Below, in pieces: positions 24,630 to 35,208 of a DNA stretch of 64,000 bases. The translations under genes and the position numbers were made by a program. Each line of letters opens with the position of its first letter. The first letter of the stretch is position 1. Under the pieces are notes generated by a model. It worked only from the letters and a program-made list of their open reading frames with translations, did no database searches and was not told where the DNA came from. The DNA comes from Blastococcus sp. CT_GayMR19 (GTDB lineage Bacteria; Actinomycetota; Actinomycetes; Mycobacteriales; Geodermatophilaceae): contig NZ_SPQL01000008.1 in NCBI RefSeq assembly GCF_004570385.1, positions 124,001 through 188,000 on the forward strand. The letters run 5' to 3'.

Positions 24630-25529
24630 TCAGGCCCGGCGGTAGGGGGTCAGGTACGAGCCCGGGTAGCGCACCCCGCGGCCGCGGATCGCCAGGGCGG
24701 CGATGACCACGAGGTAGGGCAGTGCGATGAGCAGCTCGTTGGGGACCGAGCCGAAGGCGGACGTGATGGCCAACTGCAGCTGCAGCGCGTCGAAGAAGCC
24801 GAACAGCAGCGCACCCAGCACCACCGGCCACACCTTCCAGCGGCCGAAGATGACCAGGGCGATGCAGATCCAGCCGCGCCCGCTGACGATGTCGAGGGTG
24901 AAGGTGCCCAGCACCGAGAGGGTGAGGAACGACCCGCCCAGCGCCATCAGCGCCCCGCCGACGACCAGCGCCGTCCACCGGGTGCGGGCCACCGAGATGC
25001 CGGCGGTGTCCGCGGCCTCGGGGTTCTCGCCGACGGCGGTCAGCCGCAGGCCGGCCCCGGTCGACCGGAGCACCCACCACACCGCCGGCGCCAGCAGCAG
25101 GAATGCCACGAACGTCATCGGGTACTGGGCGAGGATCCCGCCGCCGGAGAACAGCCGGTCGAACTTCACCGTGACGGTCCGCTCGCCGCCGCCGAACAGC
25201 AGCCGGTTGGTGAAGTCGCAGGCGGCGACCAGCAGCAGCGTGGTGCCGATGCCGGCGACGTGCTGGTTCACCCCCAGCGTCACCGTCAGCAGCGCCATCA
25301 GCGCACCGGCCAGTGCGCCCGCGACGACGGCCGCAAGCGTCGCGATCGCCAGCGAGTCGGTGCGCGAGGCGACCAGGAAGCCGACGAAGGCACCGGCGTA
25401 CAGCGTTCCCTCGATGCCGAGGTTGAGGACGCCGGTCCGCTCCCCCAGCAGCGCGCCGAGCCCGCCGAACACCAGGGGGGTGGCGATGGTCAGGGTCGCG
25501 GCGAGGACCGCGAGAATCGGGAAGTCCAC
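24630..25529 (-). CDS. BMP-type ABC transporter permease 2 (nucleoside uptake)
   Basis: The 299-residue protein has about eight to ten hydrophobic segments and the family signature GERTGVLNLGIEGTLYAGAFVG (split here: GERTGVLN, LGIEGTLY) and VNQHVAGIGTTLL of BPD_transp_2 permeases such as NupQ/YufQ. These form the membrane channel for nucleosides or bases delivered by a BMP lipoprotein. Start is GTG at 25529, three bases after the stop of the first permease gene. It lies within the operon binding protein, ATPase, permease 1, permease 2, cytosine deaminase. Confidence 0.88.
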   Translation of the reverse strand: MDFPILAVLAATLTIATPLVFGGLGALLGERTGVLNLGIEGTLYAGAFVGFLVASRTDSLAIATLAAVVAGALAGALMALLTVTLGVNQHVAGIGTTLLLVAACDFTNRLLFGGGERTVTVKFDRLFSGGGILAQYPMTFVAFLLLAPAVWWVLRSTGAGLRLTAVGENPEAADTAGISVARTRWTALVVGGALMALGGSFLTLSVLGTFTLDIVSGRGWICIALVIFGRWKVWPVVLGALLFGFFDALQLQLAITSAFGSVPNELLIALPYLVVIAALAIRGRGVRYPGSYLTPYRRA

Positions 25530-25532
25530 GGG

Positions 25533-26611
25533 TCAGCCCCCTCCCGCTCGGAGGGGCTCGGCTGATCGGGGTGTTCGCCGGACCAGCCGGTAGTGGCGCA
25601 CCGACAGCGCCGCCACCACCGTCAGCAGCAGCACCGAGGTCAGGACGCCGCCCATCTGGCTGGGCAGCTGCAGCCTGATCGAGGCGTTCTGCGCCCCGAC
25701 CTGGACGTCACCCAGCAGCAGCGCGACGGCCAGCACGCCGAGCGCGGACAGCCCGCCCAGGGTGGCGACGACGACGCCGGTGTAGCCGTACCCGGCGGCC
25801 AGGCTGCCGGTCAGCTGGTGCTGCACGCCCATCACCTGCGAGGCGCCCCCCAGCCCGGCGAGCGCCCCGGAGACCAGCGCGCTGCGCCACTGCAGCAGCC
25901 CCACCGGGACGCCGGAGAACTCCGCCGCCGACGGCGACTGCCCGGCCGCGCGCAGCCGCACGCCCAGCGGCGTCGCGAGCAGGACGACGGCGATGACCGC
26001 GACCAGCACCAGCCCGAGCAGCAGCCCGGCGTGCACCCGGGTGCCGAACAGCGACGGCAGCTCGTAGCCCGACCCGAAGCGCTCGGAGTCGGGGAACCCG
26101 GTCTCGGGGTTCCGCCACGGCCCGTTCAGCAGCCCCTGGAGCAGCAGCACCGCCACGGGGTTGAGCAGCAGGGTGGTGACCACCTCGTCGATGCCGGCCC
26201 GCCGGCGCAGGAACGCGGGCAGGAACGCCCACGCCACGCCGCCCAGCGCGCCGGCGACCAGCCCCACCGGCAGCGCGGCGACCGTGGGCAGGTCCGGCAG
26301 GGAGAGGGCGACGGCGGTGGTCGCCATCGCGCCGGCGAGGAACTGCCCCTCGGCACCGATGTTGTAGTAGCCGACCCGGAAGGCGATGGCCACCGCCAGC
26401 CCCGTGAACAGCAGCGGGGTGGCCGCGAGCAGCACCTCGGCCAGGCCGTTGGGGGTGGTCAGCGGCGTGACGACGTACCGCTCGAACGCCGCCACCGGCG
26501 CAGACCCGGCCATCCGGATCGGCCCGGCGGTCAGCAGCAGCGTGAGCAGGACGGCGACGCCGACGGAGGCCGGGGCCAGCCAGCGGGGCTCGCGGGAGCG
26601 CAGCACGAACC

Positions 26612-26615
<4 letters not shown>
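25533..26615 (-). CDS. BMP-type ABC transporter permease 1 (nucleoside uptake)
   Basis: The 360-residue membrane protein matches the NupP/YufP half of the transporter: multiple hydrophobic segments, YNIGAEGQFLAGAMATT (the conserved IGAEGQ motif) and AGIDEVVTTLLLNPVAVLLL. It pairs with permease 2 to form the channel. The ATG at 26615 overlaps the TGA of the ATPase gene (ATGA), so translation is coupled. Confidence 0.88.
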
Positions 26616-28230
<1,615 letters not shown>

Positions 28231-28234
<4 letters not shown>

Positions 28235-29316
28235 CCCCCGACCGTGGTGGAGCCGGCCGGCTCCTCCTCGTTCACCGGGGTGGTGAAGCTGCCGTCCTCG
28301 ATCTCGGCCTGCCGCTCCTCGACCATGGTGATCAGGTCGGCCGGGATCTCGAAGGCCGTTTCGGTGTTGATCGGGGCCAGCGAGCTGCCGCCGTTCTTCA
28401 GGAACGAGTACTCGGCCAGGTTCTGCGCCTCGTAGCTGCCGTCCTCGACCGCGGCGACGACCGCCTCGATGGTCGGCCGCATGTTCCAGACCAGCGACGA
28501 CACCACGTACTCGGGGGCCTGGTCCTTCTGGTCGACCATCATCCCGAACACCGGCAGCTGGTTCTCCTCGGCCGCGGCGATCACGCCGTCGCGCTCGGCG
28601 AACAGCACGTCGGCGCCGCCGGCGATCGCCGCCTCGGCGGCCTGCTTCGCCGTCGCCGGGTCGAAGAAGGAGTTGATGAAGGAGACGGTGACCCTGGCGG
28701 CCGGATTGGTCTCCTGGGCACCCGCGGTGAAGGCGTTGACGATCCGGTTGACCTCGGGGATGGGCATCGCGCCGACCACGCCGATGGTGCCGGTCTTCGT
28801 CAGCCCGCCGGCCATCATCCCGGCGAGGTAGGCGGGGTCCTGCAGCCAGTTGTCGAACACGCTGAAGTTGGGCGCCTGCTCCTTGCCGCCGGAGCCGAAG
28901 ACGAAGGCCGTGTCGGGGAACTCCTTCGCCACCTCGCGCACGGCGTCCTCGGCGGCGAAGGCGTCGCCCACGATGACGTCGGGGTTCTCGGTGGCGATGA
29001 TGTCGCGCAGTGACCGCTCCATCTCGTCGGCGGTGGCCAGGTCGTCGACGTGCTCGTAGGTGATCGCGCCGTCCTCGGCGACGGCGGTCAGCGCGGCGTG
29101 GATGGCGCCGTCCCAGGGCTCCTCCAGGGGCGTCGCGAACGCGCCGAAGACCGAGATCGTGTCCTCGCCGGCGGACGACGACCCGCCGCCCTCCTCCTCG
29201 CCGGTGTTGCCACCGCAGGCCGCGAGCACGAGGGCCGACGCCGCCAGGCCGGCCACGAGCGCTGTCCTCCGGTGCCGTCGAGCGATGGGCTGCTGCGTGG
29301 TGGACATCGAGGACAT
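28231..29316 (-). CDS. BMP family nucleoside-binding lipoprotein
   Basis: The 361-residue protein begins with a basic, hydrophobic signal sequence ending in LAAC-GG (lipobox Cys34), so it is anchored outside the membrane. The rest is a periplasmic-binding fold of the basic membrane protein family: DVIVGDAFAAEDAVREVAKEF-like segments (IVGDAFAAED), TGTIGVVGAMPIPEVNRIVNAF-like segment (VGAMPIPEVN) and GGADVLFAERDG. Such proteins bind nucleosides such as guanosine or other purine compounds. It is the first gene of the operon, with GAGGGAGGGAAGG before the ATG, and is divergent from the PucR regulator. Confidence 0.9.
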
Positions 29317-29405
29317 GGCCTTCCCTCCCTCAGGCGACCCCGGCGGTCGGCTGTCAGCACGCTAGGGCCCGAGGGGCATCCGACCCAAGAGACGCGGCGT
29401 CATCA

Positions 29406-29443
29406 CCAGCCGGTTAAGGCTGGACGTTCTGTACGGTGCGCCC
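29406..29443 (+). promoter_or_regulatory. leaderless pucR-type promoter with inverted repeat over the -35 region
   Basis: TACGGT (29432-29437) matches TANNNT and lies six bases before the GTG at 29444, so the mRNA is probably leaderless. CCAGCC-GGTTAA-GGCTGG (29406-29423) is a perfect inverted repeat over the -35 area, in the 127 bp between the regulator and the divergent transporter operon. It could be the operator used by the PucR protein or another regulator to control both directions. Confidence 0.45.
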
Positions 29444-30988
29444 GTGCCGTTCACGCTGAGCGACCTGCTGGCGCTGCCGTCGGTGCAGAGCGCCCGCCCG
29501 GAGCCGGCCGGGTCACGGGACGGCCTGGACGGCCGCGTCGTCCGCTGGGTGCACACCAGCGAGATCCACGACATCGCGCCGCTGCTCAAGGGCGGCGAGG
29601 CACTGCTCACCACCGGGCTCGGCCTGGTCGCCCTGCCCGCCGAGGGGCACCGGGCCTACGCCGCCGCGCTTGCCCGGGTGGGGGTGGCCGCGCTGCTGCT
29701 GGAGCTCGGGCGCAGCTTCCCCACCGCGCCGCCGGCGCTGCTCGACGAGGCCGCGCGAGTCGGCCTGCCGGTGATCCTGCTGCACGGCGTGGTGCCCTTC
29801 ATCGAGGTGACCGAGGAGGCCCACGCCGCGATCCTCGCCCAGGAGGTCACCGCGCTGCGGGAGGTCGCCGAGCAGCGCACCCGGCTGCTGCAGGCCATGG
29901 CCGAGAGCCCCGGCGTCGTCGGTCTGGTCGGTGCGTGCTCCCGGCTGGCCGGGCAGCCGGCCAGCCTCGTGACCGCCGACGGCGAGCTCGTGGCCGGGTC
30001 GTCGGTCCCGGAGAGCGGCCAGGACGACGGGGAGGACAAGGGCGTCGACGTCGTCGTCGGCGGGCGGGTCTGGGGCCGGCTCACGCTGCACGGGCCGACC
30101 GGCCGGCGCGCGCGGGCCACCCTGGAGGCCGCCGGTCCGCTCGTCGCGCTGGAGGTGCAGCGCTCGCCGGCGGGTACCAGCAGCCGACGGCTGTCCGCCG
30201 CGCAGCTGCTCTCCGACCTGGTCAGCGGCCGGTACCCCTCGACCCGCGATCTCGCCTCGCGGGCGCTGGGCGTCGGGTTCGCCGTCCGCCCGGGGCACTC
30301 CGTCGTCGGCTGCGTCGTCCGGCCACGGTCGTCGCGCTCGACGCTGCCCGGGTGGCTGCAGACGGTGCAGGAGACCTCGTCCCGCCACCTCGGCGCCACG
30401 ATGGTGGCCGAGCAGGACGGACACGTGCTCGTCGGCGCCGCCGTCCCGGCGGCGGCGGCGCGCCGCCAGCTGGCGGCCATGACCGCCGACCTGAACGGCC
30501 GGCTGGGCGCGGTGGGCGGCGTGCTGGTGTGCGCCGGGCCGCTGGTCGACGACGTCCCCGCCCTGGCCGGGTCGCTGCAGTCGGCGCTGGACACCGCCGA
30601 CCTCGCCGTCCGCATGGCGACGGCGTCGGACCTGGTGCTGTCCGAGGACGTCGCGCTGTACCAGCTGCTCCGCACCATGGTCGACGACGCGGCGCTGGAG
30701 CAGTTCACCACCGGGCAGCTGGGCCCGCTGCTGCAGCACGACGCCCGGACCGGCGCCGGCCTGGTGATGACGCTCGACACGCTGTTCGTCGCGGGCATGA
30801 GCAAGAGCCGCGCGGCGGACATGCTCGGCGTGCGGCGGCAGACCCTCTACGGCCGGGTCGAGCGCATCTGCCAGCTGCTGGGCGGGGTCGACCTGGAGCA
30901 GCGCGAGACGCGCACCGCGCTCGACCTCGCCCTGCTGTGCTGGCGGCTGCGGCTCAACGGAGGCCGCGCCGCGACCTCTCCGCGCTGA
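29444..30988 (+). CDS. PucR family transcriptional regulator
   Basis: The 514-residue protein has the N-terminal PucR ligand domain (about 1-125: FTLSDLLALPSVQSARP, WVHTSEIHDIAPLLKGGEALLTTGLG), a central GGDEF-like region and a C-terminal PucR-type helix-turn-helix (about 445-505: LFVAGMSKSRAADMLGVRRQTLYGRVERI). PucR proteins commonly control purine uptake and catabolism and respond to a small metabolite. Divergent position beside the BMP transporter/cytosine deaminase operon makes that operon its likely target. GTG at 29444 is supported by the leaderless promoter. Confidence 0.87.
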   Translation: MPFTLSDLLALPSVQSARPEPAGSRDGLDGRVVRWVHTSEIHDIAPLLKGGEALLTTGLGLVALPAEGHRAYAAALARVGVAALLLELGRSFPTAPPALLDEAARVGLPVILLHGVVPFIEVTEEAHAAILAQEVTALREVAEQRTRLLQAMAESPGVVGLVGACSRLAGQPASLVTADGELVAGSSVPESGQDDGEDKGVDVVVGGRVWGRLTLHGPTGRRARATLEAAGPLVALEVQRSPAGTSSRRLSAAQLLSDLVSGRYPSTRDLASRALGVGFAVRPGHSVVGCVVRPRSSRSTLPGWLQTVQETSSRHLGATMVAEQDGHVLVGAAVPAAAARRQLAAMTADLNGRLGAVGGVLVCAGPLVDDVPALAGSLQSALDTADLAVRMATASDLVLSEDVALYQLLRTMVDDAALEQFTTGQLGPLLQHDARTGAGLVMTLDTLFVAGMSKSRAADMLGVRRQTLYGRVERICQLLGGVDLEQRETRTALDLALLCWRLRLNGGRAATSPR

Positions 30989-31010
30989 CGCGACCTGGCG
31001 GGAGTGGCGG

Positions 31011-31544
31011 TCAGACGCCGAGGTGCGCCAGCGCCTGCAGCAGCAGCGTGCTCTGCCCGTTCTCGAACTCGGCGAGCACGGCCGGGTCGCGGGCCTCGAG
31101 CGGCGAGAACCAGGTCAGCTCGAGCGCGTCCTGCTGCGGCGCGCAGTCCCCTTCGACCGGCACGACGTAGGCCAGCGACACCGCGTGCTGCCGCGGATCG
31201 TGGAACGGCGTCACGCCTGGGGTCGGGAAGTACTCGGCGACGGTGAAGGGCTGCGGCGCCGGCGGGATCCGCGGCAGCGCGAGCGGACCGAGGTCCTTCT
31301 CCATGTGCCGCAGCAGGGCCGCCCGCACGCGCTCGTGGTACAGCACCCGCCCCGACACGAGGGCGCGCTTGATCTGCCCGTCGCCGCCCGCCCGCAGCAG
31401 CAGGCCGACCTTGGTGACGGTGCCGTGGTCGTCCACCCGCACGGGCACCACGTCGACGTAGAGGATCGGCAGCCGCTCACGGGCGGCGTCCATCTCCTCG
31501 GGTGCGAGCCAGCCAGCGTCGGTCGCCGTCGTCACGTCGGTCAT
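31011..31544 (-). CDS. DUF4916/NUDIX-like protein
   Basis: The 177-residue protein begins MTDVTTATDAGWLAPEEMD and has LPILYVDVVPVRVDD, GLLLRAG, HAVSLAYVVPVEG and ALELTWFSPLEA, the strand pattern of NUDIX-like DUF4916 proteins of actinobacteria. The usual Nudix box (GX5EX7REUXEEXGU) is degenerate: the region GRVLYHERVRAALLRHMEKDLG keeps its helix but not all metal-binding Glu residues. Catalysis is therefore uncertain. A 5' fragment of a paralogue survives in the chimeric relic at 14770-15653. The upstream bases TAGACAGTTCGC resemble those before the relic (CAGACAGTTCCC), so promoter sequence was copied too. Confidence 0.75.
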   Translation of the reverse strand: MTDVTTATDAGWLAPEEMDAARERLPILYVDVVPVRVDDHGTVTKVGLLLRAGGDGQIKRALVSGRVLYHERVRAALLRHMEKDLGPLALPRIPPAPQPFTVAEYFPTPGVTPFHDPRQHAVSLAYVVPVEGDCAPQQDALELTWFSPLEARDPAVLAEFENGQSTLLLQALAHLGV

Positions 31545-31593
31545 GCGAACTGTCTAATGCATGCCCGTCCGGCGACCGGATCCCGGGCGGGCG

Positions 31594-31971
31594 CTACCCC
31601 TGCGGCGGCGTCGAGTCGGAGTTCCAGATGTCGAGGTTCAGGCGCCACGCGCCGTCGGGCTGCCTGCGGTGGACGACGACGTACTTGCCGGTGTCGACGA
31701 CGTCGGCGCCCACGCGCATCTCGTACACCCCCTCCTCGACCGCGACGTCGTCGCGCTCCTCGAGCGAGACCGTCTCGAGCGCGCCTCCGGTGATCCCCAT
31801 CCCGAGGGCTTCCTGCCAGAACTGCTCGATCTCGCCGCCGGTGACCACCGGCGCGCCCGGCGGCATCACCCGGGCGTCCGGTGCGTAGACCGACGCGATC
31901 ATGGCGGCGTCGCCCGTCTCCATCCCCTTCATGAACGTGGCGTTCAGGGCGTCGATGTCGCTGCGGCTCAT
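31594..31971 (-). CDS. SnoaL-like/DUF4440 NTF2-fold protein
   Basis: A 125-residue NTF2-like protein: N-terminal helix DIDALNATFMKGMETGDAAMIASVYAPDARVMPP (parts GDAAMIASVYAPDA and ARVMPPG are the family pattern), then YVVVHRRQPDGAWRLNLDIWNSD near the end. Members of this fold bind small molecules or act as isomerases/cyclases; many have unknown roles. GAGGGGAAG precedes the ATG. No functional link to neighbours is apparent. Confidence 0.8.
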   Translation of the reverse strand: MSRSDIDALNATFMKGMETGDAAMIASVYAPDARVMPPGAPVVTGGEIEQFWQEALGMGITGGALETVSLEERDDVAVEEGVYEMRVGADVVDTGKYVVVHRRQPDGAWRLNLDIWNSDSTPPQG

Positions 31972-32146
31972 GGCTTCCCCTCATCCGTGGGACGCCAGCG
32001 TCCCGACGGCGGCGCAGCCCGGTCAATGCGTGCTCCCGTCCCGACGCGCCGGTTGGCGGGCGGCCGACGTTCCGCGCTCCCCCGGTCACCGGGCGCAGCG
32101 CGGACCCCGCCCACGTCGGTCGACGGCCTCGGGATTGGATGGCCGG

Positions 32147-33082
32147 GTGGCCGACGCCCGGGTGCGACCCCGCATCTCCACTCCGCTGCTGGCCGTGGTG
32201 CTCTGCCTGGTCTGGAGCTCGGCGTTCATCTTCGTCAAGCTGGCCCTGCGCGACGCCCCGGCCGAGGTCTTCGCCGCCCAGCGGGCCCTTGCCGCGGCTC
32301 CCGTCCTGCTCGCGGCACTGCTGATCCGGGACGCGGCCGGGCTCGGCCGAGCGCTCCGCCGGCCCCGCGTGCACGTGGTCGGCCTGGTGCTCGGCGCGAC
32401 GCTCGTCGCCGGCTTCCTGATGCTCTCCACGGTGGGGCTGGAGTTCTCGGGCATCGGTTTCGGCGTCGTGCTCATCTACGCGCAGCCGCTGCTCGTGGCC
32501 GGGATCGCCCGCGTGACGCTGAACGAGCGGCTGAGTGCGCGTCAGGTCGTCGGGCTCTTCGTCGGCTGGGCGGGCATCGCGCTCGCCGTCCTGGGTGAGC
32601 TGTCGGGCGCGGACCCCGGTCCGCGCGTGTGGCAGGCCGCCCTGCTCTTCCTGGGCTCGGCCGTGTGCTTCGCCGTCGGCACGGTGGTGGTCAAGGCGGT
32701 CACCTCGGGGCCCCGCGCGGTGCCCCTGCCGCCGGCGCTGCTGCTCGCGTTCGTCTACGGCTCGGTGCCCTTGGCCGTCTTCGCGACGACCGCCGACGAA
32801 CCGGTGCGGTGGACCGGGTCGCTGGTCGTGTCGGTCCTCTACGCCGGGGTGGTCTCGCTGGCCATCGGCTACCTGCTGCAGTTCGCGCTGCTGGAGCGGG
32901 GTGACGCCGGCGTGGTGAGCAGCTACATCTTCGCCGTGCCCATCCTCGCCGCCGTCTACGGCGTGCTGATCTTCGGCGAGCGGCTCTCCGTCGGGCTGGT
33001 GGTCGGCGCCGTCGCCGTGGCGGCCGCGATCCTGCTCGTCACCGTGCCGGCCCGTCCGCGCGTACTCGAGGAGACGCCCTGA
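32147..33082 (+). CDS. EamA/DMT family transporter
   Basis: A 311-residue inner-membrane protein with ten hydrophobic segments in two EamA repeats (VLCLVWSSAFIFVKLAL at the beginning of the first; SSYIFAVPILAAVYGVLIFGE in the second), typical of drug/metabolite exporters. GTG at 32147 was chosen because six bases upstream lies TTGGAT, a near TANNNT box of a leaderless promoter; TTG 32135 is an alternative. Substrate unknown. Confidence 0.85.
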   Translation: MADARVRPRISTPLLAVVLCLVWSSAFIFVKLALRDAPAEVFAAQRALAAAPVLLAALLIRDAAGLGRALRRPRVHVVGLVLGATLVAGFLMLSTVGLEFSGIGFGVVLIYAQPLLVAGIARVTLNERLSARQVVGLFVGWAGIALAVLGELSGADPGPRVWQAALLFLGSAVCFAVGTVVVKAVTSGPRAVPLPPALLLAFVYGSVPLAVFATTADEPVRWTGSLVVSVLYAGVVSLAIGYLLQFALLERGDAGVVSSYIFAVPILAAVYGVLIFGERLSVGLVVGAVAVAAAILLVTVPARPRVLEETP

Positions 33083-33159
33083 CGGCGGCCCGGCGACACC
33101 GCATCAGCTCCCGGGACTGCGGCAGCCCCAACCGGAGCAGATCCGAGACGACATTCGAC

Positions 33160-33194
33160 TTGATGGACAGTGTCGCTGTGACGACACTGTCTGT
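33160..33194 (+). promoter_or_regulatory. promoter covered by a perfect 10-bp palindrome (operator)
   Basis: GACAGTGTCG (33166-33175) and CGACACTGTC (33182-33191) are perfect inverted arms around a six-base spacer, ending three bases before the ATG of the HTH gene. A -35-like TTGATG (33160-33165) and a -10-like GACACT (33183-33188), 17 bases apart, place the transcription start at the ATG; there is no ribosome-binding site. A protein bound to the palindrome would block this promoter, as expected for autoregulation by the HTH product. Confidence 0.6.
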
Positions 33195-33863
33195 ATGGCG
33201 CTCGTGACGACCCAGCAGGCCGCCGACCGGCTCGGCGTATCGGTCCGGCACGTCCAGCGACTGGTCGCCGGTGGAGACGTGGTTGCGATCGGCCCCGACC
33301 GGATCGACGCCGAGTCCGTCGCCCAGTGGATGGCCCAGCGGGAGGGCAGCCGGTTGCGCGCATGGGAGGAGCCGACGGCCTGGGCCGCGATCGCACTGCT
33401 GGAAGGCGAAGCGGCGACGTGGCTGGGCCAGGCGCAACGGTCCCGCCTGAAGACCGCCATTGCCGGAACCAGCGCGGTCGAGCTCACCGCGCGGAGCCGC
33501 AATAGGGCCGGGATCCACCGCTTCCACGCGCATCCGTCGGCCGTGGGCCGCCTGGCCCGGGACATCGTCGAGTCCGGCGCCACCCGGGGCGTCGGCGGGC
33601 TGACGGCAGCGATGGACCGGCTCGACGGATATGTCGCCGCGTCCGCACTACCGCGTCTGGTGCAGCGCTACCGCCTGAGCGCCGACCCGGCCGGCAACGT
33701 CACCCTGCGGACGACGGACATGCCGGTGGACGTGGTCGCCGAGGTCGCGCGCGGCCGCCGGCACGTGCTCGCGGGCCTCGACCTCGCCGGCTCGACCGAT
33801 CCCCGTGAGCGCTCGGCCGGCCAGCGCATCCTCGACCGTGCCGTGCGGGCACTGCGTGGCTGA
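33195..33863 (+). CDS. excisionase/MerR-like HTH protein, possible antitoxin
   Basis: A 222-residue protein with an N-terminal helix-turn-helix of the excisionase/MerR-like type (residues 1-50: TTQQAADRLGVSVRHVQRLVAGG, shown by QAADRLGVSVRHVQRL; then DRIDAESVAQWM). The remaining helical region (about 55-222) has no known domain by eye. The palindromic operator at its start codon fits autoregulation. The following gene encodes a nucleotidyltransferase-like protein, so the pair resembles an AbiEi/AbiEii-type toxin-antitoxin or MenAT-like arrangement. That reading is inference. Confidence 0.75.
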   Translation: MALVTTQQAADRLGVSVRHVQRLVAGGDVVAIGPDRIDAESVAQWMAQREGSRLRAWEEPTAWAAIALLEGEAATWLGQAQRSRLKTAIAGTSAVELTARSRNRAGIHRFHAHPSAVGRLARDIVESGATRGVGGLTAAMDRLDGYVAASALPRLVQRYRLSADPAGNVTLRTTDMPVDVVAEVARGRRHVLAGLDLAGSTDPRERSAGQRILDRAVRALRG

Positions 33864-33872
33864 GGTCCTCCG

Positions 33873-33894
33873 GCCACCGACGCCGGCCGGTGGC
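33873..33894 (+). other. hairpin between the HTH and nucleotidyltransferase genes
   Basis: GCCACCG and CGGTGGC form a 7-bp stem around an 8-base loop, 9 bases after the HTH stop codon. It has no T-tract. It might lower expression of the downstream gene relative to the upstream one, an arrangement seen in toxin-antitoxin operons; not demonstrated. Confidence 0.35.
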
Positions 33895-33942
33895 TGAGGC
33901 CGCCCGTGGCCGGACGTCGCGGAGCTCGCCGCAGCCGTACCG

Positions 33943-34626
33943 GTGGCCGCATGGACGTTGATCGGCGGACTGATGGTGCAGCTCCACGGCGTCGCCGCGG
34001 GTCTCCCGGTGGTACGACCCACCAACGACGTCGACGTCCTGCTGCACGTCGAGACCGGGCGAGGGCGCGCCGCGCAGGTGGCCCGTGGTCTGGAGGAACT
34101 GGGATACGAGCTGGCTCCGAGCATCGATCCCCGCACCGGCACGGCGCACCGGTTCGTCCGCGGTCAGGCCGTCGTCGACCTCGTGGGCTCCGGCGTCGAA
34201 CCCTCCGTCGTCGACGTGGTCGCGGCCGACCACGCGCCGCCCAGCACACTCGAGCGGTTCCGGGGATACGACCTCGTGCAGGTCGCGGGCGGGACCCAGG
34301 CGCTCCGGCGGACGGTTCGTGCGGAACTGGGGATCACCGGATCGGCACCGACCACGGTCAGCGTGCCGGACGCCTTCGGTGCGCTGATCCTCAAAGCGGC
34401 AGCGCACAGGGCCGACGCCCGCGACCGCGACCGCCACCTGACCGACGCCGCCGTCCTGCTGGCCTGCGTCGACCCGTTCGAGGAGCGGGCCCCATCCGGG
34501 AGCGACCGGTCGCGCCTGCTGCACCTGCGCCGACACCTCGCGGATCCGACCGCGCCGGCGTGGCTGCCGCTCCCCGAGGACGCCCGCCGGAACGGTCAGG
34601 CAGCCCTCGACCTGCTGTGCGCCTGA
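33943..34626 (+). CDS. nucleotidyltransferase-like protein (AbiEii-like), possible toxin
   Basis: A 227-residue protein (from GTG 33943) beginning WTLIGGLMVQLHG...PTNDVDVLL: GG followed by a hydrophobic Asp-x-Asp is the pattern of minimal nucleotidyltransferases, including AbiEii-type toxins that transfer nucleotides to RNA or protein. Later, FGALILKAAAHRADARDRDRHLTDAAVLLA is the helix with conserved Lys/Asp often seen in AbiEii-like proteins. In-frame sequence upstream of the GTG (DVAELAAAVP) also looks native but has no start codon before a TGA at 33895, so the true start is unclear or the 5' end is damaged. It is co-directional with, and 79 bp after, the HTH gene. Confidence 0.7.
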   Translation: MAAWTLIGGLMVQLHGVAAGLPVVRPTNDVDVLLHVETGRGRAAQVARGLEELGYELAPSIDPRTGTAHRFVRGQAVVDLVGSGVEPSVVDVVAADHAPPSTLERFRGYDLVQVAGGTQALRRTVRAELGITGSAPTTVSVPDAFGALILKAAAHRADARDRDRHLTDAAVLLACVDPFEERAPSGSDRSRLLHLRRHLADPTAPAWLPLPEDARRNGQAALDLLCA

Positions 34627-34643
34627 TCCCTACGGTTGCCGGC

Positions 34644-35193
34644 ATGCGCGACGAGCTGGACTTCGACGACGTCGAGCGGGTCGAAGCCTCCGCCCGGACG
34701 CCGAAGGCCCCACCGGCGGGCGGCGGCACAGCTGGTGGAGTGGGCGCAGGAACGGAACCCGGCCGACGACGTGACCCCCGGCGACCTGCTGTCGGCGGCG
34801 GGCTGGCATCTCGATCAGGCGGGTGACACCGAGGCGGCGCTCGCGCTGCACCGCCGGGCGCTCGACGCCGAAGGGACGACGACGCCGGACGCCCGGTGCA
34901 CGCTGCACGCGGCGCTGCTCCAGGCGGGTCGGCCGGACGAGGCGCGGCAGGTCGCCGACGACCTCCGCCACTCACGACCGCGACTGGTCGACATCGCCGC
35001 GATGGCCGAGAACTTCGACCTCGCCGGCGACCTCGAGCAGGCGCTGCGCTGGGTCGCCATGGCCGTGAACAGGCTCGAGCTGGACGTCGAGGAGGACGAC
35101 GACTCCGCAGTCATCATCTCGCTGAACGTCCGGCGGCTGGTGCGGCACGAGCTCGGCTTCCCGCCCGACGAGCTGGACGAGACGGGCCCCTGA
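34644..35193 (+). pseudogene. tetratricopeptide-like protein, frameshifted near its start
   Basis: A leaderless promoter (TACGGT at 34631-34636, seven bases before ATG 34644) and the acidic start MRDELDFDDVERVEAS indicate the beginning. The rest of the protein (AAAQLVEWAQERNPADDV, AGDTEAALALHRRALDAEG, QAGRPDEARQVADDL, helix pairs of tetratricopeptide type) is in another frame. The shift falls between about 34690 and 34730 in a C/G-rich run. It is either a recent mutation or a sequence error. In the intact form it would have about 180 residues; role unknown. Confidence 0.65.
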
Positions 35194-35208
35194 CACCACC
35201 GCCCGGCC

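Noticed and set aside
34636-35193. TPR-like gene starting at TTG 34636
   Set aside because: The first 25 residues in that frame (rich in Ser, Thr, Pro, Arg) do not look like protein, whereas ATG 34644 gives a normal acidic start behind a leaderless promoter; a frameshift fits better.
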